Shown: piece after piece, positions 24,064 to 24,784 of the stretch | Layout of the letters: every line of letters begins with the position of its first letter | Numbering within the stretch: the first letter of the stretch is position 1 | NCBI GenBank assembly: GCA_964636575.1 | Contig: CAZWSE010000053.1 | Location: 1-24,784, forward strand | Length of the DNA: 24,784 nucleotides | Origin: CAZWSE01 sp964636575 | Lineage (GTDB): Bacteria > Pseudomonadota > Alphaproteobacteria > Rhodobacterales > Rhodobacteraceae | Direction of reading: 5' to 3' | Made by a program: the position numbers and the translations under genes | The notes under the pieces: generated by a model | Database searches by the model: none | Seen by the model: only the letters and a program-made list of their open reading frames with translations | Told to the model about the DNA's origin: nothing

Positions 24064-24784
24064 ATGACGACCTATTCTATCAAGACCTACACCCACGTCT
24101 ATGACAGCAGCTTGAATGTACAGGCGACGCATGAGGCGGAGTATATAGGCTTGGTTTACGTGACCATGGCTGAAGACCAGACGACTGCTGTGATTGAACC
24201 GGACCGCAGGTTTCTTGACGGCACGCCTTTCACTTGGAAGAACGTGTTTGAAACAGCACACTTTGATACGGGCAATGAAACCATTGACCTGAGCCGCGAT
24301 GGCTGGCTGCCGCTGGATATGCGGGCATTTTCCATCAACATTGATGGTCAGACATATACCAAGCTCCGACTTTCAGTTGAGCATTACGATTATGAAGGTG
24401 TTGTAAACTCCGACTACCTAGCTGTCGCCACAGAATTTCTTGTTGATTACCCTGCTTGGAATCAGATCTCATTTCCGACCGAGGCAGCATTGTTGCTACA
24501 GCCCGATGTACAAACTTACTTGATTGATGACTCATCTAGTTCTCATTCGTTTCCGCTTACCGCCCCTTTCCAGTTTGTCAGTGAAAACGATACCATCATC
24601 GGCACCGACACCTTTGACTGGCTGCACGCGGGGCTTGGCAATGACGCCATCGACCTGGGCAATGGCACAGATACATATAGCCTTGTGCGCATGACGGAAG
24701 GTGCGACCGCCAGTCTTGAAACGGGAACCGCAACAATCGGCGCCCTGACCAAAACCTTGACCAACGTCGAAAACATCACAGGAA
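24064..24784 (+). CDS. Second RTX-type protein (5' part, runs off the window)
   Basis: An open frame from ATG at 24064 continues past the right edge, giving 240 residues here. The first 175 or so (beginning MTTYSIKTYTHVYDSS) form a beta-rich domain I do not recognise, visibly more AT-rich than its surroundings. From about residue 178 the sequence becomes RTX-like (ENDTIIGTDTFDWLHAGLGNDAIDLGNGTD) and enters the same module type as the upstream protein (TDTYSLVRMTEGATASLE...NVENITG). No signal peptide is seen. It is therefore probably a second type I secretion substrate sharing C-terminal modules but with a different N-terminal domain. No earlier in-frame start exists after the stop at 24007. 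Confidence 0.8.
   Translation, partial: MTTYSIKTYTHVYDSSLNVQATHEAEYIGLVYVTMAEDQTTAVIEPDRRFLDGTPFTWKNVFETAHFDTGNETIDLSRDGWLPLDMRAFSINIDGQTYTKLRLSVEHYDYEGVVNSDYLAVATEFLVDYPAWNQISFPTEAALLLQPDVQTYLIDDSSSSHSFPLTAPFQFVSENDTIIGTDTFDWLHAGLGNDAIDLGNGTDTYSLVRMTEGATASLETGTATIGALTKTLTNVENITG

Overview
The window looks like a chromosomal segment of an alphaproteobacterium of the Rhodobacterales (Roseobacter/marine Paracoccaceae type). This rests on moderate-to-high GC, a DUF1127 small protein beside ruvC, a phosphatidylcholine synthase of the Pcs type, a TTAA-N7-TTAA CtrA-like box, a DUF3726 gene and RTX proteins. These are recognised by family memory only; no search was run. No tRNA, rRNA, CRISPR array, insertion sequence or prophage was seen.

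Layout. Positions 1-1440: the 5' part of ruvA (running off the left edge) and ruvC, both on the minus strand. Facing away from them is a DUF1127 gene with a compact upstream region (CtrA-like box, perfect palindrome, possible promoter) and a strong hairpin terminator. 1479-6399: minus-strand genes for a one-TM hypothetical protein, PrmA, an MFS transporter and PriA. 6497-9619: plus-strand transaldolase, DUF484, XerC and phosphatidylcholine synthase; DUF484 and xerC overlap by 4 bases. 9620-13363: a small 23-bp-period repeat patch, then minus-strand ogt, ileS and a 46-codon histidine-rich ORF. 13362-14546: a plus-strand FAD monooxygenase. 14529-17391: a minus-strand operon ycjX - GNAT acetyltransferase - ycjF-like gene, each junction an ATGA overlap. 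17493-18248: truA. 18245-21401: a second fully coupled minus-strand operon, M19 dipeptidase - unrecognised 550-aa protein - DUF3726. 21568-24784: two consecutive RTX-type genes, the first complete with two laminin-B-like domains, the second cut by the window edge.

How the genes fit together. Most of the left two thirds is housekeeping: DNA repair and recombination (RuvA, RuvC, PriA, XerC, Ogt), translation (IleS, PrmA, TruA) and membrane lipid synthesis (Pcs). The accessory part is on the right. The least understood units are the M19/550-aa/DUF3726 operon, whose dipeptidase lacks the usual N-terminal metal-binding H-x-D, and the adjacent secreted calcium-binding proteins. I did not find one spectacular new system; the best candidates for undescribed biology are the M19-550aa-DUF3726 operon, the tiny His-rich ORF in front of ileS, and the regulatory region with possible small RNA around DUF1127.
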